Below, piece by piece: positions 35,391 through 45,419 of a stretch of 64,000 nucleotides of DNA; the first letter of the stretch is position 1; each line of letters starts with the position of its first letter. Source of the stretch: Cubamyces lactineus. Taxonomy: Eukaryota; Basidiomycota; Agaricomycetes; Polyporales; Polyporaceae. Location: contig JACDTU010000015.1 of assembly GCA_022376465.1 (NCBI GenBank), forward strand, positions 496,001 through 560,000. The letters run 5' to 3'. The translations under genes and the position numbers were made by a program. The notes under the pieces were generated by a model. The model saw only the letters and a list, made by a program, of their open reading frames with translations. It ran no database searches and had not been told where the DNA came from.

Positions 35391-36120
35391 GGTGCGTATA
35401 CAGGAGAAGATGATGGTAAGAGAGAAGGACGCACAGATGAGAGATTGGGGGATTTATGTCTGTTAGCCAGCTGGAGGTTAGCCACAGCAAGCGCCGTATG
35501 GCTAAATCCTGTGATCGATGTTGAACTTTGAGCGCTAGGACAAAGAGATTTGCGCATAGCCGAGCTCGCTCACTGACCAAATTGCAGGACAATGGGAGTC
35601 TGGGATAGAAATGAGCGCGGAGGACTGGCGATCGCGGGGCTCCGGTTCACACGTGTGACGCTCGATCTGAGACAATTGGTCAGCACTTTGACATCTCCAC
35701 TGCTCGCTATAGCTCAACGGACCTTTGTTGCAGGGTATACTCGCGAACACTCACGAGAGGTGCGTGCGGCGCAAACAGCGGAACGAACGAGGAGAGCGGG
35801 CGCCTACTCTGGTGGCTCTGGCTTGCATGCGGGAGGAACGGTCACGTGTGCGTAACACCCTGTCACACTCGCTGCAACTCTTGAGTATTCGGTGGCTGTG
35901 CACGCAGTTGCTACCTGGTACTTACGCGCACAATCGGATACGATCGATACGGCCAGAAACTCAAGCCTGCGCTCAACTGTCCCATCGATAGCACACTTCA
36001 ATCGATATTTGAACGATACATTGCACATTATGCATACTTCTGCCTCAACTCAGACGATCGCGCGGCCTTCAACGGTGGTCTGAGAGATCAATTATGCACG
36101 GGCTTGTCTCCTTGTTTTTC
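35391..36120. repeat. FunK1 upstream duplicon (K4 copy)
   Basis: Collinear with the K3 copy through AATCGATATTTGAACGATAC (35999-36018), then continues directly into a thaumatin relic. Confidence 0.8.
35452..35505 (-). promoter_or_regulatory. core promoter block of K4
   Basis: Coding-strand ATAAAT (plus 35452-35457) ends 62 bp before the ATG. Half-sites TTAGCC 35463-35468 and 35478-35483, GGCTAA 35500-35505 (plus strand). Confidence 0.6.
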
Positions 36121-36335
36121 GGACAATTCACGGACAGAACGTAACTGTGTAGTCCGCTCCTAAGCATTGGAACAGAGATATTGCGTCGTTGTACGCGTAA
36201 GCATGCGCATTCGAACAGTTGTTCTCTGTGGTACACGCCGTGAGCGCTCCAGTCCTACGCTATGCTAAGGCTTAGAGTATCACGCAGGAGACGTACTGAA
36301 GCAGCTGTAGTGATGGACACCAGACGGGGAGCAAG
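36121..36335 (-). pseudogene. thaumatin-like gene relic (exons 9-10)
   Basis: Matches the 3' end of thaumatin-like 2: the region around its stop codon, the GTAGTCCGCTCC stretch, GTACGCGTAAGCATxCGCATTC, the CTCTGTGGTACACGCCGTGA acceptor and the exon 9 donor side. Upstream exons are absent and similarity ends near 36335. Confidence 0.75.
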
Positions 36336-36631
36336 TTACCGCGAGCGTAATAAAGAACAGAGAAGGCAATAGGCTCGGTTAGCTAACGCTAACATACATG
36401 TGAGAGAAGGAAGACATGCATATGGTGTCATTAGGAATGTCTCATAACTCTGCAATGATAATTGGAGATATTAGGGGCTCGAGACGAAGCGACGCCGCCA
36501 TGGCCTTGCCCTGCTCCAACGGAGGCACAGAAACCCTCGCAAACGCGAGGGAGATGACTGGTAGTGTGTATGAATGGCGCGAGTCTGAAAGCCATGCGAA
36601 AGTCGAGGTCGTAGTCGTCCACAACCCTCTA
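36336..36631. other. 3' flank of K5
   Basis: No feature seen; short open frames here are not supported. Confidence 0.5.
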
Positions 36632-39146
36632 TCAAACCCCGCTGATGCGGCTGCGCCCAGCTTGGTGCACTGACGTACCGAACGCAGATCCAGCGGGACG
36701 CTTCGAGCCCACGGTGACAAACGCCCTATCGTAATCCGGCTTGTAGTCCTCCGGGAGTTGATCTGGGCATCGATCTTCATCAGGCCAATCTCCCTCCTCG
36801 TAGTGCTCCGCAAAGAGGTCGATCATCTCAGAGTGATCGGCCAACTTGGAAGCGAGGATCTCCAGTTCGGCTCGCTCAGCAGGGGAAAGCACCTTCAAGG
36901 GTTGCTTTACGGGAGGCTCCCGCTTCTTTCGGAGAGACGTCACCGCCGAATCGACGTCTGTAGCCTTCTTTACAAGGGACAGCTTGTGAGAGCTAGAGTC
37001 GGTGGACTTCTGGGTCACATATAGGGAGTAGTGAGCTTTGAGGCGAAGGAGGAAGTCTTCGAGGAGCTTGGTAACAGGGTGAACAACACGTCGATGGCTG
37101 TCCGATGCGTTCTCCCTGTTCGTCGTCGGGTTCGAGCGCAGTGTTTGTGGCGGGGGGTGGGAGGTAGCGTCGGAAGAGTGGGCGATCGAGAGAGCTGTCG
37201 GTAAAGGCACCATCGTGGAGGAACTGGGAGGGCTCTCGATCGCTTCTTCAGTCACGTGAAAGAAAAGGGGAATCCCGCGTGGTGTCGTCAGTTCCCCATT
37301 CACCATCGAATTGAACTTATCGAAGCCTCCGTAGTAAATGCCGTTTTCTTCTACGTGTCCGTCGAAGTACATCTCCATGAAGTTGCCAACATTGAGGCAG
37401 TTGTGAGGGATGAACCGGATGGCATAATAGAGTACAAGGTGGAAGAACGATTCAACGTCGTCTTGAACAATGATTCTCTTGGATGGCTGGCTCAATGCGC
37501 TGGCGGACATGAATTGCCATGTTCCCTATAGTTGGTTGATCAGTATTAGTTTAAGAATGTGGGCACGTTGCAACTCACAGTACGGTCTAGCTGACGTGGC
37601 GCCTCCTTGGAATCGTCGATACGTTTTGCCATGTCCCAATCAGCCAGAAGAGGTTTCAGTTTCTCTGTCACGACGCCGTTCGCACCACAGACATATTCTG
37701 GATAGATGAGCACGTTCCCTGCACTGATGTCCTGGTGAATCAGCTTCTTACGAGTGTAGGCTTCCCCATGTGCTACGAAATGGCTAGTGATCAGCATGTG
37801 ACGACAGCATCACGAAAGGGTATAGCTTACCTTGAAGGCAGAGAGTGACAAGGCCGATTAGTCCCTTCATGTTCTTGAAGAGCGAAAGTGGCCTCCCGAT
37901 CTCATTGACTACGAGGCGGTAGTGCCGATGGATGTTCGACGGGCACTGATATTTCTTTCTATCCTTATCCTGCTCCAATCTCACCGCATGAGACCATGTC
38001 ACCTGGTTCTCTACATCTCCATGGAAGCGGACTGTTGGAACGTAGGGGACGGGGCCACCGTTGTCATCGCTGTTCAGGTGCTCAAGGATCTTGCCTTCCT
38101 GCTCAACTCCAGTATGAACCACGCGCCACACATCCTTCAGATAGACTAAGGGACCATACGGATCCTGCGCATCGACCGCTACAAAGGTCCGAGTCCCGCG
38201 ACCAGCAAGCCCAGGAGCGCAGTAGTGAGGCATGCCGACGAGGAAGTACCGTGACCCCTTTTGTGTGTCGTCCACTCTTACCCGCCAGCACGTATCGTTG
38301 CGCACCGAGTTCTCGAAAAGGACCTGTGCATGGTCGCCTGGAACGGCTGTTCGGCCTTCCATGGCATCTTTCGGAGGCATAGCTCGTTTTTTAAGGAGCT
38401 CGTAATCTGCGCTGCCGTGGGGAATGCGGGTGACGGTCGTGTCGTGACCACGTTGCTCAGAAGACATGCGAGCGAAGCACCAGAGGAAGAGGATGAGTTT
38501 CCACGGCTCGGATGTGTAGTCAAATGGCTCTGAGACAACATAGCCAGCACGGTCCCAGCAGATGAAGCGAGCCGTAGTGCTAAAGATGAGGAGCGTGAAG
38601 AGGTGGGTGCGGTGCTGGCTGTTAAAGACGGCGGTGGCATCAGAGAGGATGCACTCGACGATGTCTTCTGGCTCGACATGATCTTCTTCTTCCAGGCCCG
38701 AGTCCGAGTCGCATCTCCGTCGCGGAGGTCTTGGCTCCTGAGCGAAAGGATCCTCTGAGCTGTCGGTTGTATATTCAATCAAGAGATCCACGTATGACCA
38801 TTGCGTGTACTTAGACACCCGCTTCGCCTCTGAACGACGATACAGGCCAGCCAGCGCCGGGGTCCGTTGGTAAATGAGGGTTTGATGCACAATAGCGATG
38901 TCGTCGGGGAGGAGCCAGCTTTGGTTGAGAAATGCCAGCTATGGTAGTGGGTTAGCAATAAACGGAGAGTATAGGATAGTAACCGCACACCAGATTCTGA
39001 AACGTTCCTGTAGGAGGCGTAGGTGTCAGTCGAGTAGCAAGGCCGGCCGTGGCTACTTCATCCTGGAGGTCTCTCTCGGACGGAGCGCCAGCCAAGAAGA
39101 AGTCGATAAAATCGTCGTAAGAAACGAGGCTCAAATTCGCTCTCAT
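36632..39146 (-). CDS. FunK1-type kinase K5 (short N-terminus; HQD catalytic loop)
   Basis: Model complement(join(36632..37525,37579..37772,37831..38938,38991..39146)), 783 aa. Same layout as K1: a short first exon (from MRANLSLVSYDDF) and a 1,108-nt exon 2. Core features: LVYLKDVWR, QEGKILEHL, VVNEIG, then IHQDISAGNVLIYP where Arg of HRD is replaced by Gln, and LLADWDMAK. The activation region reads RQLDRT. The pre-kinase motif is DLLIEYTTD, so the ExK pattern of other copies is lost. The tail is weakly basic (GSKRPAG...GRSR). HRD Arg normally contacts the phosphorylated activation loop, so regulation may differ. The catalytic Asp is kept, so activity is possible. Upstream frame extends to 39233 without an ATG. 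Confidence 0.75.
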
Positions 39147-39514
39147 AATCTGTGGCGATGAAGCCCTGATGGTGTTGCTTCTCTTGAGACACAACTGCAA
39201 GTGATGGTAAGAAGGAAGAGCAAGCTTAGCCACCGATCATAGGCTAGGTGCGAGGCGCCGGTACCAAGAAAGCCAGACAGGCGCTGCGCTTGCATCGGCG
39301 ATCCAGTGCTACTCTCATCTGTATACCGTCAGCTACTTCGTTTTATAATCACTCTTTCCGTACTGCTTTAGGCGTAGAGGTGAAGCTTAGGTATATATAC
39401 ATGTGCATTAGGATGATATTAGCGAGTTGAATACATGCCATGTAGGAGGGTTGGGACGAGAGGAGATCCAGTAACGACTACAAAAATAATGACAAGAACT
39501 TTAAACTACGCTCA
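39147..39514. other. upstream region of K5 and 3' flank of K6
   Basis: AT-rich around 39330-39420; the shared FunK1 upstream block is not recognisable. No gene seen. Confidence 0.5.
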
Positions 39515-42500
39515 TCACCGCCCCCCAGTACAACTGCGCTTTAGCGCACGGTCAGACATGGGGAATGTAAGATCGGCCGAACGCTTTGAGCCAGCGGCTA
39601 TCTGCCTCTCATTCGGCGGATGGTAATGCTTCGGAAGTTTGTCTGGGACGCGGTCCGCCTTGGGCCAAGCCTTCCCAGTGTGACGATTGAATAGCTTGAC
39701 CATCGCACTGTGGGAAGCTAACTGCGCGGCATCAGCTACTAGTTGAACCCTTTCCGCAGATGAAGGTTCTGGTCGAGAGGAGGATGGCGCCACAATGAAG
39801 CCCTCGTCATCGTCATCCTTGATCAACTGATTCATGAGATTGGATCGCTGGACCATCGGCTCTGTATCAGCACTTGGAGATCCTCCTCGCTCCTCTAACG
39901 CCTCCTCTGGTACGTAGAGTCGATAGTGAGCTTTGATAGGGCAGAGGATATCGGATATCAGGTCGTTGATGGGATGGGGGATGGGATCCACGACAGAAGA
40001 GGACTTCGGATCCTCAGACGGTCCGGAAGGAGACTCTGGGATTGAGTCCACAGGAGTAAGGGCGAACTGCGCAGACATCCCTCCGGCGACGTTCGGGCGT
40101 TGGCTGGACGTGACTTTGGAGATCAGCGGCCGTGGAACGGGAGGTTCGGATTTGTAGAACATCAAGGGTTTCGAGAGGGGTGTCTTGAGGGCGCCGTTCC
40201 GCATGGACTCCAACTTCAATCTCCCGCCGTAGTACACCCCGCCTTGCTCCTTGTAGTCGTCAAAGTATTCGTGTATGAAATCGCCAACGTCGAAGCAGTT
40301 GTGCGGGAGGTACCGGATAGCTTCGTAAAGCAACACGTGGAAGATAGACTCGATGTCGTCTTGGACGACGATCCTCGACGTAGGTTTGGCGAGGGCGTTC
40401 GCTGACATGAACTGCCACGTTCCCTAGAAGGTGCGCGGCCAGTGGTAAATAAAGAGCGCAGTTGCGCGAGAAACAAGTACGTACGGTACGATCAGGCTGA
40501 CGCGGGCCTTCGTCGGCTTCATCGATTCGTTTTGCCAACTCCCAGTCGGCGAGCAGCGCTATCCGCACCTCCTCGACCTTCCCGGCGTTGTTACGCATCG
40601 GCTTCGGATATATGAGGATGTTGCCAGCACTGATATCGCGGTGAATGAGACCCTTTCGGTTGTATGCCTGACCGTGGGCTGCAGTCAATTGAGAACATCA
40701 GTCTTCGCTCACTCGCTCTTTCAAGGAAACAAACTTGCCTTTGATACAAAGGATGAGAATGCAGACGAGCTCATCGGCGTTGCGGAACTCCTTCAGCGGG
40801 AGGCCCACCTCGTTTACGACGATGCGGTAGTGGCGGTGTGTTTTCAATGGGCACTCCAACCCCTGGGTGCCATACTTCATCTCCCACACGTCCTGGGACG
40901 CAGTCACTTGCGCTTCGACATCGCCGTGGCACCGCAACGTCGGAACGAAGTCGACGGGTCCTCCCTTGTCCGCGCTGTTCAGCTCCTTTAGGATCTCGCC
41001 CTCTTGATCGATGTTGAGGTGCGCGACGCGCCATGCATCCTTCAAGTAGGCGAACGTCCTGCGCGTTCTGTGATTGATGTCCAGCGCGACGTACGTCCGG
41101 GTACCACGACCGGCCAGACCAGGTGCTTTGAAGTCAGCTTTGCCGACCAGGAAGTATTGAGGTCCCTTCTCTGCATCGTCAACCCGGAGCTTCCAGCGCG
41201 GGGCGTCGACTAAGGACTTTGCGAACAACTGACGGGCGTGATCACCGACGTACGGCTGGCCAGGCGTGGCCTTGGGAATCTTGCTCGCGTATTCGTCCAT
41301 GAGCTTGTATTCCACCGAACCGGGAAGGACGCGGACGGCGGTGGTGTCGTGGCAGTGTTGCAAGAGTCTGCGGACTGTCAGCGCGGTTGCCCGGTCTGCG
41401 TGACTTGGCGCACCGTCCGCAAAGTCAGCGAATGACTTTCCCACGACCGATGACCCACACCCGTACGTTGGCGCTCAACAGTCTGCGGGTGGGCGATGTC
41501 CGAGCGTCCTCTCGAAACTCTGGTATCGCGCGAGTAATATGTTGTAAGAAAGAATAAATACAGGCCTATTATGATATGACATATTACATGGCCATGATGG
41601 AATAGACAGAAGACGAACTTCCGGTCGAACTGGGGCATGCAGACAACTCCATGACAGCAGGGCAGGTGCATTGATAGTGGCGGGTATGTACATCGGAAGG
41701 GATGGCTAAACTACTGGTAGCCGCCGCGACGGTCGCATACGTCGAGGAAGGCATGAGCCTGGGTACAGGCGTTGAAGTCATAACAGTGTCCCCGTGCGCG
41801 CGGCGGGGCGAGAGGGTCATGCATTCGTGTTCCTGTCGTGCGCACTCGCGGTATTCTTGGTCCTGTAGCTCGCAGTCGCGAATGCAGACCAGCATCTCCA
41901 AGGGTGTGGGCCCGGATCCAATGTAGATTCCCGGCATTCGTCTTGGGCTGTGCCCATACTACAGCAGAGAACTCAATAGGTGTAGTAAACCGGTGGTATA
42001 ATACACTAATACTAATGCCATCTCGCGCACCGGAAGCCCACTGAAGGTGCCTGCACACTGCTCGTCGAGGACGTGCAGCCGTGCTTCTCGAAGCAATGCT
42101 TGCACCAAACCTTGACCTTGTCGCTATTCATAGCTTCAGGCTTTTCGTTCCAAGCGACCCAGGTGGTCGTAGAACAGACACCTGTACCAGATTCGCTCAG
42201 AAACCAAGTCTGTTGTTGTCATCCTGCAGTGTATGCATTGAGCGTAGACATGGCGGTGGGTATCAGTGGAAATAGGCGCTCATAATACCAGTCACGAGAG
42301 CGTGCTAGTCACATGTCACTAATCAACCAATCAGACGCCGTGCCTGAAGGTCACCCAGGCCTGGGAAAGTCATTCGCGGACAGTCTGCAACGAGTCTGCT
42401 TGCAGACAGTCTGCAAGTCAGCAACAGTCATCGTAGACCTAGCGCTGACCCTTGCAACACTGTGTCGTGGCCGCGCTCGGCAGGCGTCATCCGTGCGAAG

Positions 42501-43485
42501 CGCCATAGGAACCGAGCGAGCATCAGGGGGTTCTTCACGTAGTTGAACTTCTTCGTTGCGACGACTCCCGAGCGGTCCCAGCGAATGATGCGAGCTGAGT
42601 CGCCGAGGATCATGAGCGTGTAGTGGTGCGTGCGATGCTGGTTGTCAAAGACGAGGATCGAGTACGTCATGATCTGGCCAAGGATGCTCCTACGCGTGCC
42701 AGCGGTCGGCTCAGGATCGTCTTCCTTGTCTTCATCGAAGGGATCCTGTTGTGCGCCACTCATCATCTTGCACTCTATTGATAGCTCGATATAGCCCCAG
42801 CCGGTCTCCTGAGATTCCTCGGGGGCATGGTCACGCGGGTAGATGCCGCCGTCGATCTTCTTTCTGCTGTCCGTCGTGGAATCGGCTCGGTTTGGAGTGG
42901 CGACTGCGCGGTCATTGGGCAGAAGCCAGTCTTGGTTCAAAGCAGCCATCTGTCGTATGCGAAGGTTATGCCGAGATCTGAATGCGTCGCAAAAAGCATA
43001 GATGGAGGACGTACGAGGGGCTTGTACATATCCGCTTCTGGAGTTACCGCAACCGACTTAAAGTCGAGAGAGGACAAGCGCTCCGTGGGCTCGACTTCGT
43101 GCTCCGGAGCAGGCACGAACAGCTCCATAAACTTGGCATGGTCAATGATGATCATCTTGCCACCCATGCTGAGTCGCGCTCGGTGTCTGTCTTCCGATGC
43201 GTTCGGGTCCTGGACAGAGCAGAAGCGGCCGGACTGATGGTACGTTCTCTTGCCCGCGGGAGACGCGTCGTTGAGAAAGAAAGGCTGCTTGGGAAGGGGA
43301 AGAGTGCCTGAGGCGGTGGTGGAAGGAGGCGCAGAGCGGGGTACCTCTTGAGACTCGCTGGGAGCGGGCGATTCGACGTCTAGCTCGAGCTGTCGCGAAT
43401 CGTCAGGGTCAGGGGTGCGAGGCGGGGTAGCTGCACTAGAGTGGAGAGCAGAAGGACCTGCAATCAAGTCGGAAGTGTTAGCCAT
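39515..43485 (-). pseudogene. FunK1-type kinase K6, interrupted by a hAT-like element
   Basis: Exons complement(39515..40423, 40485..40678, 40739..41352 plus 42471..42949, 43015..43485). Exon 2 is split at codons reading ERGHDT by the element at 41353-42462. Counting one copy of the 8-bp target duplication, the two exon 2 parts sum to 1,093 nt, exactly the length of exon 2 in K3. Everything else is intact: MANTSDLIAG start, ELSIECK, ILGQIMTYS, FAYLKDAWR, HRDISAGNILIYP, LLADWELAK, RQPDRT, tail KRSAD...LKRS. The intron after exon 2 has a GC donor (40738). As it stands the reading frame stops soon after entering the element, so the allele should be null unless the element is spliced out or excises. 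Confidence 0.85.
41353..42462. mobile_element. hAT-like non-autonomous transposon, 1,110 bp
   Basis: Ends CAGTGTTGCAAG...CTTGCAACACTG are inverted repeats. The element is flanked by TGTCGTGG at 41345-41352 and 42463-42470, a perfect 8-bp target-site duplication as made by hAT transposases. A second inverted repeat, GCGAATGACTTTCCCA, lies at 41428-41443 and in reverse at 42362-42377. Between these and the ends are several GTCTGC/GCAGAC motifs, like the subterminal transposase-binding repeats of hAT elements. No transposase-like frame is seen, so it is a MITE or deletion derivative needing an autonomous partner. The empty site is visible in paralogue K3 (around 24370-24380). Confidence 0.85.
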
Positions 43486-44020
43486 GGGGAGCAGTCAAAG
43501 CGAGGTGGTGGTAGTAGAGGAAGACGCACAGGCGAGCGACGGGGGGATTTATGAGTGTCTTTAGCCAACAAGTTAGCCACTGTAAGCGCCGTATGGCTAA
43601 ATCCTGTGATCGATGTTGAACTTTGAGCGCTAGGACAAAGAGATTTGCGCATAGCCGAGCTCGCTCACTGACCAAATTGCAGGACAATGGGAGTCTGGGA
43701 TAGAAATGAGCGCGGAGGACTGGCGATCGCGGGGCTCCGGTTCACACGTGTGACGCTCGATCTGAGACAATTGGTCAGCACTTTGACATCTCCGCTGCTC
43801 GCAATAGCTCAACGGACCTTTGTTGCAGGGTATACTCGCGAGCACTCACGAGAAGTGCGTGCGGCGCAAACAGTGGAACGAACGAGGGAAGCGGGCGCCT
43901 ACTCTGGCTGCTCTGGCTTGCGTGCGGGAGGAACGGTCACGTGTGCGTAACACCCAGTCACACTCGCTGCAACTCTTGAGTATTCGGTGGCTGTGCATGC
44001 AGTTGCTACCCTTATAGTAC
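43486..44020. repeat. FunK1 upstream duplicon (K6 copy)
   Basis: Similar to the K3/K4 copies up to GGCTGTGCATGCAGTTGCTA (43988-44007), then switches abruptly to an RGG-box pseudogene. Confidence 0.8.
43547..43600 (-). promoter_or_regulatory. core promoter block of K6
   Basis: Coding-strand ATAAAT (plus 43547-43552) ends 62 bp before the ATG. Half-sites TTAGCC 43561-43566 and 43573-43578, GGCTAA 43595-43600. Confidence 0.6.
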
Positions 44021-44024
44021 GCGT

Positions 44025-44690
44025 ACGATCAGCCGACGTCTTGCGTTTCGTGTTGATTGGGTCTTAGCCTTCCTACGAGGGACACCGGGGTTGTGGCACA
44101 TGGCGACTCCCAGAACGCGACCATGGCTGTTGCAGCATCGTCAGTACTTACTGCCTCGTGCTGACTCCGAATTGATTGCGTCCGCTCCCATTCAGATCGG
44201 TAGCGAAGCTGATGGTGGTACCTGTCTGTATCGCTCTCAGACTACGGTCTCTCAATTTATCCGAGAAGCCGACGCATTTAGACTCTATTAACAGATTTGT
44301 ACTCGATTGATGCTAGTACCTACCCACGACAAACGGGACAAGCCACTGGCAGGGGCCGGGACGCCACTGCCCTCCCTGCATGCGAGCTCACGTCACGGTT
44401 CGGTTTCAGAACATTACTCTCGAGGAGTTCCATTTAGATTTTAACTTGGTCTTTTTCTAGAGCTTGATTGTACCGGAACAGCATACAATATGACCCTGAC
44501 GCCTTAGAGGTGCTCTTTCTCGTCCACATCACGCGGTAAACGTAATGGCCTCCTCAGAGAGCCGAAATCGGCGGTCCTGATGTGCCATAACGAGGAGAGT
44601 GTCATGACAGTAGAGGCGCACGTTGCCGCAAAGTTGAGCGGTATTCGACTTGAGATTGCGGGACTTGGAGGTTCCGTTGATTGATACGCC
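44025..44690 (+). pseudogene. RGG-box gene relic (3' half)
   Basis: Decayed copy of 31330-31999. Landmarks: GACGTCTTGCG near the start, GTCTGTATCGCTCTCAGACTAC (compare the CGCATATCGCTCTCAGGCTAC stretch of the intact gene), and near the end CGACTTGAGATTGCGGGACT followed by GGTTCCGTTGATTGAT. Multiple stops and indels; the Arg/Gly box half is absent. Confidence 0.75.
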
Positions 44691-45419
44691 GTAACATAAT
44701 GTGCTCACTACTGAGATACGATCATATGTAGCCTCAGAATCTCTATCTGTTACCTCGCCTTTTGTTGTTGATTGACTGGCGGAAGGAGAACGAGCTTCCG
44801 GGAATATGAGATGTAGCCCAATATCTAGCAGACGAGCAAAAGCCATCGTGGTACCGGCGAAGTTGCAAGTAAAGCGGCGCAAACCGTACGGCTGGATAGG
44901 GTATTGATCCAAGAGGAGTACCGTACCGTCATCGTAGGAAAACGGCTCGTCCTCGGGCTTTCAAAAGTTGACACTGACGCTCTTGCTTCGCTGGTCCATG
45001 CTCATGACACTTAAGGCATCAGGGTCTAATCTGACTCGGAGCAACACTGATTGATTGGTAGACGGATCCGTGGTGATCTGAACATGTACTGGTATAGTAG
45101 AACGGAGAGGTGCGTGAAGGTAAGCAGAGTTCAGACCCGGCCCATATCGTACACTAGTCTATTTGCGAACACTTCCGATAGTTCGGACCGGTGGCACGGC
45201 GAGCTTAGAGCGATCAGGATAGGGACATAGGGTAAACAATGCCTACAGCCAAATGAAGCCGCTGCTATAGCTCGACCAAGGGCATAGTGCCGACGGTGGG
45301 ACACCAGGAGGGGAGGGGGAACATCACAGCCATACTATGATCGAAGAGGAGTAGAGTCGAAGATGGTAGGGCAGGGAGAATGGGGAGACGCAGGAGGACG
45401 TAGCAGCTAACAGCCTCCA
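44691..45419. other. intergenic, convergent with K7
   Basis: No gene supported; mirrors the RGG-K4 spacer but is longer. Confidence 0.5.

Noticed and set aside
41378..41937. Open frames inside the 1,110-bp element as possible transposase
   Set aside because: Too short and without BED finger or hAT dimerisation motifs; the element is considered non-autonomous.
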